Below, piece by piece: positions 16,545 through 25,687 of a stretch of 28,024 bases of DNA; position 1 is the stretch's first letter; each line of letters starts with the position of its first letter. Origin of the DNA: Nitrospirota bacterium (lineage in GTDB: Bacteria; Nitrospirota; Thermodesulfovibrionia; Thermodesulfovibrionales; Magnetobacteriaceae); NCBI GenBank assembly GCA_015233265.1, contig JADFXZ010000002.1, forward strand, positions 2,950 to 30,973, written 5' to 3'. The notes beneath the pieces are model-generated. The model did no database searches. It was not told the DNA's origin and was given only the letters and a program-made list of their open reading frames with translations. The translations under genes and the position numbers were made by a program.

Positions 16545-18585
16545 ACTTTTGCGCTCAGGCAAACAGATTGCCGCGGCAGTGCTTGCGATATTATCGCTGG
16601 GATTTTGGGTATTGTCTCTGTTAATGTTCCTTCACGACAGGGAAATCTTTATAATATCGTGGGAAACAGTCCCTATAGAAAACTTCAGGCACGAAGGCGG
16701 CCACGCGTGGTTTGTTAAATTTTCTAATAGATCATTTACATCGCCGTCGCGGGCAGTGCTGATGGAAAATGGGCAGCCGCTGCGGCGTGGCAACTCTGCC
16801 GCCGAAAATATTGCATATATTGGGTCAGGCAGCTATTTTATCTCCGGTGACGAACTCCTGTTTTCCTCATTCGATAACTCTGACCCGGCCAAAAATGGCC
16901 GGAAGTATGAATTACGCGCTGCACGTTTTATAGAGCGCTCTAAATTGCGATGGAATTTTTATCTTGCAGTATTGACGACGGCACTGATGGCAGCGCTGAG
17001 TTATAAGCGGGTTTTCATCCTGATTAACGCCATTAAGTCTTTTACCGTGAGGCATAACAAGGCGGTTGACTTGAGCCTTGCTACCGTGTCATTTATGATA
17101 TTGTTGGTGCCGTTTATGGCAACGCGGCTGCCGTATTTTCTCTATTATCCAGTGGTACTGATACGGCCGGACTCTTATGGGTATTTTGACGTCGCGTTGC
17201 AGATAACATCCGGCCAATGGCCTGAGCTGTCTTTAAGAACACCCGGTTATCCGATGTTTATAGCCGCTGTGTTTTTATTTTCGAAACACATCCTCTGCGT
17301 AATATTCATTCAACATCTGCTTTCGCTCATAGCGGCGTCAGCGTTTGTGTATGGGATTTTTATCTCGTACAGGGCGCTTGCCCCGCTTTCGGCTCTTGCA
17401 ATGACCGCATTTATGACAAGCCATGTGCAGATGTCAGGGGATTGTTCGCTGCTTTCTGAGAGTCTATATGTCAGTGTCATTGTGTTTGCGTTTGCGTTTT
17501 TGGTGATTGCCTTAAAGCGGCGGAAAGCCGCGTTTTTTGCGCTTGCCTCTTCTGCCATGGCATACACTGTTTATATCAGGCCGGCGGGTTTGTTTTTTGT
17601 TGTGGTTTTTATGTTGGTTGTCCTGTATATGTGTATAAATAGGTATCGAAAAATACATCTGACAGTCTTTGCCGCACCATTTCTTTCCATGTTGCTTATT
17701 CTATGCGGCTATAATTATATTATGCTTGGGTCATTTTCTCTCGATAACTATGGGATAGCCCCTGTGGTATCAAACTCGATATTTTTAGAAAAAGATGATA
17801 AATATCCGGAAAGGCTTAACGCGGCAATAGAAAATATTCGCAGCGCGGTGTTGCCACAGGAATGGGCTTTGCTGAATTCTACATGGGACATAAAAAAATA
17901 CAATGAGACAAAAAACAATATTTACTTCCGCGGCGGTGGCGATGGCGGTGTCACGGGGCAGATTTTTGAGGCGCTTGGAAAGCCGGCAACAAAAGAAAAG
18001 AAAAAAGTCCTGAACACTCTGGTCTTTGATGCCATAAAGAAACATCCCCTTGCGTTTATAAAAAAGGTTTTTATCTCCTTATCAATATATTTTGACAATG
18101 CCCGCGGCGACTCCGATATTTACAACAGTATTAACATTAGCTATACGTCACTCTACGGCCTCGAAAGCGGCCAATCCTCTGCAAATACGCTGATTAGATA
18201 TTTAGATATACAACCGTTGCCATATTTTACAGTGGCGAGCGCCCCCCATGGTGCCCTAACTGTCACTGCCGGACAATACATAGAAACGGGGCTGCAGTGG
18301 TTTCATTATTTCATTTACACAAAGCTCCATAGGGCGGTGTTTCGGAACTTGTTCTGGCCGTCGGCCTTTGTCATTGCATTTGTCATAAGCGCTGTATGCC
18401 TCGTTCGTTGCGGATGGACAAATACTGGGGCATTCATACTGTTCACAATGGGAAGCGCCGTTTTGGTACATGCCATTGGGGTTGCAGCCTCTGCCCCTCC
18501 GGACTCACGCTATAGCTATACTCTGGAGTTTGTCTATTATCTCCTGCCGCTTCTATTTCCGATTTGCTATATTAAATCGCGATGA
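16537..18585 (+). CDS. GT-C-like polytopic membrane glycosyltransferase, paralogue C
   Basis: This 682-residue third copy has the same order of parts: anchor (about 11-32), extra-cytoplasmic domain with SPSRAVLMENGQPL and FDNSDPAKNGRKYEL (112-126), RPDSYGYF loop (D212), RTPGYP (234-239), SESLYVSVIV and IRPAG. The C-terminal region RNLFWPSAFVIAFVISAV is identical to copy B. It begins eight bases inside copy B. It ends 18 bases from the convergent histidine kinase, with no evident terminator between. Duplication of B and C looks recent. The function is inferred only at the level of GT-C fold. Confidence 0.75.
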   Translation: MDKLLRSGKQIAAAVLAILSLGFWVLSLLMFLHDREIFIISWETVPIENFRHEGGHAWFVKFSNRSFTSPSRAVLMENGQPLRRGNSAAENIAYIGSGSYFISGDELLFSSFDNSDPAKNGRKYELRAARFIERSKLRWNFYLAVLTTALMAALSYKRVFILINAIKSFTVRHNKAVDLSLATVSFMILLVPFMATRLPYFLYYPVVLIRPDSYGYFDVALQITSGQWPELSLRTPGYPMFIAAVFLFSKHILCVIFIQHLLSLIAASAFVYGIFISYRALAPLSALAMTAFMTSHVQMSGDCSLLSESLYVSVIVFAFAFLVIALKRRKAAFFALASSAMAYTVYIRPAGLFFVVVFMLVVLYMCINRYRKIHLTVFAAPFLSMLLILCGYNYIMLGSFSLDNYGIAPVVSNSIFLEKDDKYPERLNAAIENIRSAVLPQEWALLNSTWDIKKYNETKNNIYFRGGGDGGVTGQIFEALGKPATKEKKKVLNTLVFDAIKKHPLAFIKKVFISLSIYFDNARGDSDIYNSINISYTSLYGLESGQSSANTLIRYLDIQPLPYFTVASAPHGALTVTAGQYIETGLQWFHYFIYTKLHRAVFRNLFWPSAFVIAFVISAVCLVRCGWTNTGAFILFTMGSAVLVHAIGVAASAPPDSRYSYTLEFVYYLLPLLFPICYIKSR

Positions 18586-18603
18586 ATCAAAGGATAACGC
18601 AGG

Positions 18604-21222
18604 TTATTGTGCCGCTGGCAGGACAATGGTGAATCGACAACCGCCTTCTACATTATTTACCACTATTGAGCCGCTCATGTGGTCTTCGATAATCCTTTTT
18701 GACATATAGAGGCCGATACTGGCGCTGTAGTGCCCTTTTGACGGGAAATCAGGGTCGAACAAGTCTCCAATGGCAAGGTCTTCGATGCCTCCGCCGTTGT
18801 CGGTTATATCGATGCACACGTTGTTGTCCTCAGCAGAGACATTGACCGTTATCGCGCCCTCAACACTGCGGTATCGTATGATGGATTCTTTAGCGTTGCT
18901 TAGAATGTTTAGAATTACCTGGGAGAATTCACGGCGATAGCCGTAGATGGAAAGGTCTTGCGTGGAATTAAGTTGTGTGGAAATCAGGTAATTCTTGAGA
19001 GAGCCGCTAAGCAGAGTCAAGGCGTCTTTTATGGATTGAGTAACATCAAAGAGTTCCCTTTCTTTGTCCGGCTTGAAGAAGTTCCTGAATTCGTCGATTG
19101 TCGCCGCCAGTTTTTTTATTTGCTGCCGTCCTTTCGATGTGAACTCCTCAATGAACGGTTTGTCTATTTCATTGAAGTCCGAGGCCTCTCTGATATTAAT
19201 TAAAATCAGGTTAAGGGCACTCAACGGCTGGCTCCACTGGTGGGCGATGTTTACTATCATCTCGCCCATTGATGCCAGTCTGGACTGCTGAATGAGGACA
19301 TGCTGCTGCTTCATGGTCTTAGCAATCTCCTCTTTGACTCTGGCCTCGAGGCCGCTGTTTAAGCGTTCGAGCTGCAATGATTTTTCATGAAGCGCCTTTT
19401 CAAACAATACCCGCTCGGTTATATCTACAGCGACACCTCGCACGCCTCTGGTCACACCGTCGTGAATTATCGCGTTGGCGTAGATATAGACAGGAATGAC
19501 ACGGCCATCGGCTGACTTTAACTTAAATTCGGCGCTGCCGCAGGGTGTTTGCTGTTCAATAATTTTTGCAATGTTTTCTTTAAAACTTTCGACACTCTCA
19601 TCTCCGACGATTTGCAGTACATCCATGCCATATGTCTCGTGACCCAGAGCTAATGTCTCGATACCACAGCGATTGGTAAATGTGAAATGTCCGCTGTCAT
19701 CTATTTCAAAAACTATGGCTGGCAGCATATCGGCAAGTTCCCTGAATTTCTCTTCGCTTGCCTTCAGTGCGTCATCGAGCATTTTGTGTTCGGTTATGTC
19801 GGAGTATATCGCGGCAAACCGCCCCTGCTCCGGCGAAAATACAGACATCTTAAAGTGTTTTCCAATTGTATGGAGGTAGACCTCGACTGAAATCGCAACA
19901 CCTTTTTGCGCCACACCGCAAAACAACTCTACATACCGAGGGGCGTGGCTGCCGAATAGCACGCCGGAGAGTGTCCCTACTGCACGCTGCCGTGGAATAC
20001 CCATAACGGCCTCGTAAGCAGGGTTTACATCGAGCACCCGGAAATCCACTGCGGCACCAGAGTCGTTATATATAACTTCATGGAGGGCAACTGAGTCGTT
20101 CATCGAGCTAAAGAGCGAGCGGTACTTTGACTCGCTCTCTTTGAGTGCTACCTCGGCTGATAGCTTTTGGGTGATTTCTATTTTAAGTTTTTCATTGGCA
20201 TCTCTGAGTTCCGATGTTCGCTCGGTCACTCTTCTTTCGAGTTCGCTGTGGGCCTTTTCAAGTTCCTCTTTAGAGTGCTCTAGTTCCCTTGTCTTTTCGG
20301 TTACCCTTGCCTTGAGGCGTTCTTTCCAAATAAATAACAAAAATACGGCCACAGCGGCTGACACTGTCAAAAGTAGAAGTATCAGCAATAATCTCTTACT
20401 GCCAACCCCGAATTTCTCTATACGCACCCATTGTCTGTATATTTCCTCTTTCTCGGCAGCGGTCATACCCTGCAGTGTACTATCGATTATAGCGGCCAGC
20501 TCCGGCCAGTCCTTTCGAATGGCAATGGCAGGCTTATAGATGTACCCAGTGCTTCCCGCTATTTTAAGATTGCTTATGCCCATTTTCCCCGAATGGTAGG
20601 TGACGGAAAAGACATTTCCTATCAGAGCGTCCACATCCCCAAAGGTCACCGCCTTAAGGCCGTCTTCCATTGTTGGGACAGAGACTATATTTATACTGCC
20701 GTGGTTACGCCTTATTAATTCCTCTTCGTCATAACCGGAGACAATGGCGGCCTTTTTCCCCTTTAAATCCTTTAGCGTCATGATATTTGAGGCCTTTTTA
20801 GTGATTATCTCAACGGGAATCTCAAGATACGGTGTTGTAAAGATCAGGTAGTTTTGCCTCTCCTGCGTTATTCCCAGACACGGGATGACATCCAGACGAT
20901 TAGCCTTTACCATGCCTTTTATCTCATCGGTCTGGACACTTTCCACCCCATCATAAATCAGGCCGAGGCGTTTGTTCATAAGCTGCATATATTCGGCGGC
21001 AATTCCCGTATAGCTGCCCTTGTCATCGACAAACTCAAAAGGTGGAAAGTCCGGGGAGACGCCGACACGTATCTTCTGGTGAGCACTAAGCCACTGTCTT
21101 TGTCCGTCAGTCAGCCCCTTCGAAGAACTCTCAGCCGCACAATACACCGCCGCTGCCGTAAACAACACAGCTATCAAGAAAAATACGACCAGTGTCTTTT
21201 TTAAAATTATATCCCGTACCAT
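18604..21222 (-). CDS. Sensor histidine kinase with periplasmic solute-binding domain and two PAS domains
   Basis: This 872-residue sensor has a signal peptide or anchor (about 9-29); an SBP_bac_3-type ligand-binding domain (about 45-270, beginning KIRVGVSPDFPPFEF); one membrane segment (about 277-298); a coiled coil (about 300-355); two PAS domains (about 365-485 and 490-610); a linker coil; HisKA with the phospho-accepting His661 in NIAHQWSQPLSALN; and an HATPase domain with N-box NILSNAKESI, G1 DNGGGI and G2 GLYMSKRI. The two PAS domains (about 365-610) could sense a cytoplasmic cofactor or redox state. It lies 70 bases downstream of the NuoG-like gene on the same strand and is probably in its operon. 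It has no receiver of its own. The CheY-like protein and the receiver-NuoE fusion upstream are plausible partners, but this is inferred from position only. Confidence 0.9.
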   Translation of the reverse strand: MVRDIILKKTLVVFFLIAVLFTAAAVYCAAESSSKGLTDGQRQWLSAHQKIRVGVSPDFPPFEFVDDKGSYTGIAAEYMQLMNKRLGLIYDGVESVQTDEIKGMVKANRLDVIPCLGITQERQNYLIFTTPYLEIPVEIITKKASNIMTLKDLKGKKAAIVSGYDEEELIRRNHGSINIVSVPTMEDGLKAVTFGDVDALIGNVFSVTYHSGKMGISNLKIAGSTGYIYKPAIAIRKDWPELAAIIDSTLQGMTAAEKEEIYRQWVRIEKFGVGSKRLLLILLLLTVSAAVAVFLLFIWKERLKARVTEKTRELEHSKEELEKAHSELERRVTERTSELRDANEKLKIEITQKLSAEVALKESESKYRSLFSSMNDSVALHEVIYNDSGAAVDFRVLDVNPAYEAVMGIPRQRAVGTLSGVLFGSHAPRYVELFCGVAQKGVAISVEVYLHTIGKHFKMSVFSPEQGRFAAIYSDITEHKMLDDALKASEEKFRELADMLPAIVFEIDDSGHFTFTNRCGIETLALGHETYGMDVLQIVGDESVESFKENIAKIIEQQTPCGSAEFKLKSADGRVIPVYIYANAIIHDGVTRGVRGVAVDITERVLFEKALHEKSLQLERLNSGLEARVKEEIAKTMKQQHVLIQQSRLASMGEMIVNIAHQWSQPLSALNLILINIREASDFNEIDKPFIEEFTSKGRQQIKKLAATIDEFRNFFKPDKERELFDVTQSIKDALTLLSGSLKNYLISTQLNSTQDLSIYGYRREFSQVILNILSNAKESIIRYRSVEGAITVNVSAEDNNVCIDITDNGGGIEDLAIGDLFDPDFPSKGHYSASIGLYMSKRIIEDHMSGSIVVNNVEGGCRFTIVLPAAQ

Positions 21223-21292
21223 TGCTATGCCCTTGTCGTCTAATCAGCCAGGTTATATTACCGTAGTGAAAATGGCCTCTATCGCGGCTGAA

Positions 21293-23779
21293 CTAGTCCT
21301 GCGGCATCACACGTACCGTGGTAATTGGCACACCTGGGCCTTGAGTCACGCTGGTCAGCTCGTTTACACGCCATCGGAAGAAGTGCAGCGGGACAAATAT
21401 CATCCCCTCTGGTATCTCCTCGGATATGCGAACCTTCATCGTGGCCGAACCATTTTTTGACTCGACCTTTGCATTGCCGCCGTCCTCCAGAAGATATTTA
21501 TCAGCGTCCTGGGCGCTGACCTGTACAAACGCGTCCGATATGACGTGCGTCAGGCTCGTTGACATCGCCGAGAGTGCCCCTGAGTGCTGCATCAGGTTTC
21601 CAGTAACCAGAACGAGCGGGTATTTGGCATCCGGATTATCATTCATTTCAAATGGTACGGGGGCAAATTTCCATTTCTCTAGCGGCAGAGAAACCTTTAT
21701 CTCGTCAATCTCTTGTCGTATTGCCTTGAGACTGTCTGCCCCTATGGGGACATTCATTACCCTTGCAAGATTTCTAAGAATCTGCCAATCCGGCATTGAT
21801 TCCCCTGTTGTGGCTACTATTTTGTTGATTTCCTGAGATATGCCCGACATATTAATGAAGGTGCCGTCTTTTTCTGACCAGCTTGAGGCTGGCAGCACCA
21901 CATTAGCATATCGTGAGCTGGCTGAAATGCGTATGTCTTGCACTACGAGAAACTCAAGAGACTCGAACTTATTCTCAAGTTTTTTTAAATCCGGATAGCT
22001 TACCAGCGGGTCTTCACCCATCAGATAGAGCGCCTTGATGGAGTCTTTTTCATAGAGCATGTTATACAGGTCTTTGCCCTGGTTTTCGGTTATCTTCACA
22101 TAGCCGGGCAGATAGTTTGGAGTTACGCCCATCTTCCAGAGGCCAAATGTGTTTGAATACCCTGCCGGCATTTGAAGGGCGCGCGGCCCGTCCCCTGTCA
22201 ACATTACGAGATTAGCGGCGGCCAGAAGTGAGTTTAATCCCTCGAGATTGCTTGCAGGGGTGGCGGCTATCGTAACAAGTCGGCTCTCGGCTGACAAGAA
22301 CTCAGAGGCGGCCAGAAGTAACTCATCCCTGCCTAAACCGGTCAGTTCACATACTTTATCAGGGGAAAAGCTCTGCAGCAGACCGGCCATTTCCGAAAAA
22401 TTCTCAATATTCCTTGCCGAGTCGTTCTTGAGGTGAAGCCCCTCGTCAATGGCCGTCTTCATAATGCCATAGACAAGCGCCTGAGATGTGCCGGGCTTAA
22501 TTCTCAACCATGTGTCTGAATGTTTGGCAAGCTTTGTCTCTCTGGCGCTGGCCACAATGAGGCGCGCCCCATGATGCAGCTTTGCCTCTATAAATTTAAG
22601 TCCCCAGACAGGATGTGTTGCCGCTATGTCGGACTCCAGCACAAGCAGTACCTTTTTCGATAGCGGAGAGTCGAAATCTATTGGCAGCTCATGAAGCCCG
22701 AATGCCGTCTCTATTGTCTTAAATACCTTTGCATAGCCTAAGTATGCCCCTGAGTCAATGTTGTTAGTGCCTATGACGGTACGCATGAATTTTTGCAGCA
22801 CATAGTTGTCTTCGATTGAACATCGTGATGAGCCAATAGCCCCAATGCTCTGCGGGCCATGTGAGGCTAATATTTGCTTGAGACCGCTGGCTATAACGTA
22901 CATAGCCTCCTCCCATGAGGAGGCGACTAGTTCGCCGTTTTTCCTGACCATAGGTGTCTTTAATCTGTTGCTCGAGTATATGTAGTCTGTGCCGTAGCGG
23001 CCTTTTGTGCAGAGGTCTCCCTTGGTTACCCCCCTGCCGTCAACACCTTTTGCATTGAGAATCTTCCCTTCTCTTATATCCAGCGTAATGGTGCAACCCA
23101 CGCCGCAATATGGACAGATGTTGTCCTTTTGTTCGAGATACCAGGCCCGCGAGCGGTGGCGGAAGGGTTTACTGCCAAGCGCCCCTACCGGACAGGCGTC
23201 AACGCACTGACCGCAAAACTCACAGTTGAGTGTTTCCTCAAACGGCGGGCTTACCTTCGAGTCAAACCCACGGCCAATGAAATTTATAGCACCTACGCCC
23301 TGATGCTCCCAGCACACACGTACACAACGACCACACATGATGCACCTGTTGGTGTTTATATCTATCAGCGGATTGCCTATGTCCTCTGGGTCGGCCTTCC
23401 TCTGTCCCGCATAGCTGCCGCTGCTTGAGCCGTACATGTAGGACAGATCCTGGAGTTTGCACTCACCAGCCTTGTCGCAAATGGGGCAGTCCAGCGGGTG
23501 GTGGACAAGTAAAAGCTCAAAGACAGTCTTTCTGGCCTTGAGCACATCGGGTGTCGAGGTGTGCACTACCATGCCGTTTTCCGCTGCCGTCGAGCACGAG
23601 GTGTAGAGCTTTGTGCGCCCTTCTATCTCTACAAGACATATGCGGCAGCCGCCAAACGGGGTGAGGCGTTTGTCCCAGCACAAGGTGGGGATTTCTATGC
23701 CATTGGCCTTGGCGGCAACAAGTATCGTCGTCCCATCGGGCACCTGAATTTTTTTATCGTCTATAATGAAATCTACCAT
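21293..23779 (-). CDS. NuoG/formate-dehydrogenase-like iron-sulfur subunit without Cys/Sec active site
   Basis: This 828-residue protein combines a NuoG-type ferredoxin region with a molybdopterin-oxidoreductase fold. Iron-sulfur ligands are complete: [2Fe-2S] C34, C45, C48, C62; His/Cys [4Fe-4S] H94, C98, C101, C107; two [4Fe-4S] sets C146/149/152/196 and C186/189/192/156; and a fourth at C222, C225, C229, C257. The body resembles formate dehydrogenase alpha (SSRCSIEDNY, GTNNID). Where formate dehydrogenases have Cys or Sec followed by His, this protein reads GTNNIDSGAYLGY, so the pair is replaced by Gly348-Tyr349. Formate oxidation is therefore unlikely. A NuoG-like electron conduit, or a redox site with another ligand, is more plausible. 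It overlaps the NuoF-like gene by seven bases. GGAGG precedes the start. No hydrogenase H-cluster motif is seen. Confidence 0.85.
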   Translation of the reverse strand: MVDFIIDDKKIQVPDGTTILVAAKANGIEIPTLCWDKRLTPFGGCRICLVEIEGRTKLYTSCSTAAENGMVVHTSTPDVLKARKTVFELLLVHHPLDCPICDKAGECKLQDLSYMYGSSSGSYAGQRKADPEDIGNPLIDINTNRCIMCGRCVRVCWEHQGVGAINFIGRGFDSKVSPPFEETLNCEFCGQCVDACPVGALGSKPFRHRSRAWYLEQKDNICPYCGVGCTITLDIREGKILNAKGVDGRGVTKGDLCTKGRYGTDYIYSSNRLKTPMVRKNGELVASSWEEAMYVIASGLKQILASHGPQSIGAIGSSRCSIEDNYVLQKFMRTVIGTNNIDSGAYLGYAKVFKTIETAFGLHELPIDFDSPLSKKVLLVLESDIAATHPVWGLKFIEAKLHHGARLIVASARETKLAKHSDTWLRIKPGTSQALVYGIMKTAIDEGLHLKNDSARNIENFSEMAGLLQSFSPDKVCELTGLGRDELLLAASEFLSAESRLVTIAATPASNLEGLNSLLAAANLVMLTGDGPRALQMPAGYSNTFGLWKMGVTPNYLPGYVKITENQGKDLYNMLYEKDSIKALYLMGEDPLVSYPDLKKLENKFESLEFLVVQDIRISASSRYANVVLPASSWSEKDGTFINMSGISQEINKIVATTGESMPDWQILRNLARVMNVPIGADSLKAIRQEIDEIKVSLPLEKWKFAPVPFEMNDNPDAKYPLVLVTGNLMQHSGALSAMSTSLTHVISDAFVQVSAQDADKYLLEDGGNAKVESKNGSATMKVRISEEIPEGMIFVPLHFFRWRVNELTSVTQGPGVPITTVRVMPQD

Positions 23780-25677
23780 GAATCAACCTCCTCGGTTACA
23801 CCGGCCTCAATGCGTATTGAACTAAACGGGCAGGTCTCAAAACAGCTCCTGCACTGGATACACATCGCCTGTTCTATCAGGTGGGGTTTTTTCTTTTCAC
23901 CGCTTATAGCCCCTTGCGGACATTTCCTTGCGCATGAGCCGCAGCCTGTACAGGTCTTAGGTTCTATGACAAAGGTTGACAACGACCTGCATTTACCTGC
24001 CTGACACCATCTGTCTTTAATGTGCGCTTCAAATTCCTCTCTGAAATACTTAATGGCAGTCAGCACCATAGTAGGAGATGTCTGTCCAAGGCCGCAAAGA
24101 GAAGTACGCCTTACCTCAAAGGCCAGAGATTGCAGCATGTCAAGGTCTTCCAGCGCTGCCCTCCCCTCGGTTATGTCAAGCAGCTTGTCGTACATTACCC
24201 TTGAGCCAATGCGGCATGGGACACACTTGCCGCATGACTCGCCGTGGCCGAACTCCATGGCGGTTAATGCCTCGTTGACCATACACGTATTAGTGTCCAT
24301 GATGATGAGATTGCCTGAGCCGACTATAACCCCTGCCGCCGTGATATCTTCATATGTGGTCGGTGTGTCGATGGCAGAGGCGGGGATAACCCCACCCGTA
24401 GGGCCTCCGATGTGAATGGCCTTGAGCGTACTTTTCTTTTTCAGCCCGCCGCCTATCTCCTCCACTATCGTCCTGAATGTGGTTCCCATTGGGACCTCTA
24501 TCAGGCCGTTTAAGTTAACCGCGCCGCCAAGTGTGAATATCTTTGTCCCGGGTGAGGCCTGCGTCCCAACTGATCGAAACCACGCCTGACCGTTTTCAAT
24601 TATCAGGGGCACGTTTGCAAATGTCTCAGCGTTGTCAACTATCGTGGGCTTTCCCCAGAGGCCGCTTTGGGCAGGATATGGGGGTTTTGGGGTGGGATAG
24701 CCTCTCTTTCCCTCCATAGAGCGAATGAGAGCTGTCTCCTCGCCGCAGATAAATGTCCCGGCCCCAAAGGAGACGTCTATTGTAAAATTAAACCCGCTGT
24801 CAAAAATATTCTCACCCAGAAAGCCGCAGCCGCGTGCCCTGTCAATTGCCGTGTGCAGACGCCTCAAAATAAAGAGGTTGTCCGGCTCTCTTACATAGAT
24901 AAATCCCTTTGCAGCGCCAACTGCCCGTCCAGCTATTACCATGCCTTCAATAATGGAATGCGGGTCGTTTTCTATTATGCTTCTAGAGATTGGGCCGGCG
25001 TTACAGATAATGTATTTTGTTTCGTCTGCCATGAGCATACAGATTTCCCATTTCAATCCAGTTGGAAACCCGCCGCCGCCTCTTCCGCGCAGGCCGGAGT
25101 CTTTTATCTCACGCACTATCTCCTTAGGCTTCATTGAGGTAACGGCCTTGACTAGCCCTGAGTAGCCGTTGTGAAATATGTATGCCTCTATGTCGTCTGG
25201 CTGAATGAGGCCGCTTTTGCTGAGCACGCGACGTGACTGCAAACTAAAAAATGGAATCTCCTGCCTGTTAGGTATTGATTTTTTGTCCTTGAGGTCTTTA
25301 TATACAAATCTATCCGCCGGTTGTCCTTTCGTGAAGTGTTCGTCAACTATAGTTGGGACGTCGTCGGGTTTGAATGCCTGATAAAGGGTCATATCTGGAT
25401 AGACGTTCATCACAGGGGATTGGTTACAGAAACCATTGCAGCCGGTTTCATAGACCGAGACATCTTTGTCTAAGGCCTTTTTTTGCAATTCATCTGAGAG
25501 TGTTTCCTGAATCTTAGCGCTGCCGCGGGCCTTGCAGGCCGAACCTCCGCAGACAAGTATCGACGCCTTTGCGCCAATCCTCTTCGGGTCTTTGTACTTT
25601 TCTCTGATTGACGTCATATCTTCAATGGTTAATTTATTAATGCTTCTGACAGTAGCTCTAACTTTAAGCGCAGGCAT
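23773..25677 (-). CDS. NuoF/HydB-like flavoprotein lacking the acidic FMN/NADH loop, with C-terminal ferredoxin
   Basis: The architecture over 634 residues matches HydB/HndC-type NuoF proteins of soluble bifurcating complexes. It has an N-terminal thioredoxin-like [2Fe-2S] domain (C43, C48, C80, C84), the 51-kDa flavin domain (LRGRGGGGFPTGLKW, 196-210; GTFICGEETAL, 307-317), an SLBB region, the NuoF [4Fe-4S] ligands C482, C485, C488 and C528, and two terminal ferredoxin clusters (C576/579/582/586 and C606/609/612/616). The loop after the conserved CNA (225-227) is changed. The usual NADExxPGAFxDRS is shortened by about six residues and reads NAGPISRS, losing the Asp and Glu residues that contact FMN and NADH in respiratory complex I. 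The downstream AEYPL-type segment is also altered (VREPDNLF). NADH use is thus doubtful. The gene lies 10 bases after the receiver-NuoE gene, with GAGGAGG upstream. Confidence 0.88.
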   Translation of the reverse strand: MPALKVRATVRSINKLTIEDMTSIREKYKDPKRIGAKASILVCGGSACKARGSAKIQETLSDELQKKALDKDVSVYETGCNGFCNQSPVMNVYPDMTLYQAFKPDDVPTIVDEHFTKGQPADRFVYKDLKDKKSIPNRQEIPFFSLQSRRVLSKSGLIQPDDIEAYIFHNGYSGLVKAVTSMKPKEIVREIKDSGLRGRGGGGFPTGLKWEICMLMADETKYIICNAGPISRSIIENDPHSIIEGMVIAGRAVGAAKGFIYVREPDNLFILRRLHTAIDRARGCGFLGENIFDSGFNFTIDVSFGAGTFICGEETALIRSMEGKRGYPTPKPPYPAQSGLWGKPTIVDNAETFANVPLIIENGQAWFRSVGTQASPGTKIFTLGGAVNLNGLIEVPMGTTFRTIVEEIGGGLKKKSTLKAIHIGGPTGGVIPASAIDTPTTYEDITAAGVIVGSGNLIIMDTNTCMVNEALTAMEFGHGESCGKCVPCRIGSRVMYDKLLDITEGRAALEDLDMLQSLAFEVRRTSLCGLGQTSPTMVLTAIKYFREEFEAHIKDRWCQAGKCRSLSTFVIEPKTCTGCGSCARKCPQGAISGEKKKPHLIEQAMCIQCRSCFETCPFSSIRIEAGVTEEVDSW

Positions 25678-25687
25678 ACGGGCCTCC

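Noticed and set aside
21293..25677. Interpretation as NAD-dependent formate dehydrogenase or as HydABC hydrogenase
   Set aside because: The Cys/Sec-His pair is replaced by Gly-Tyr, the NuoF acidic loop is missing, and no H-cluster motif is present.
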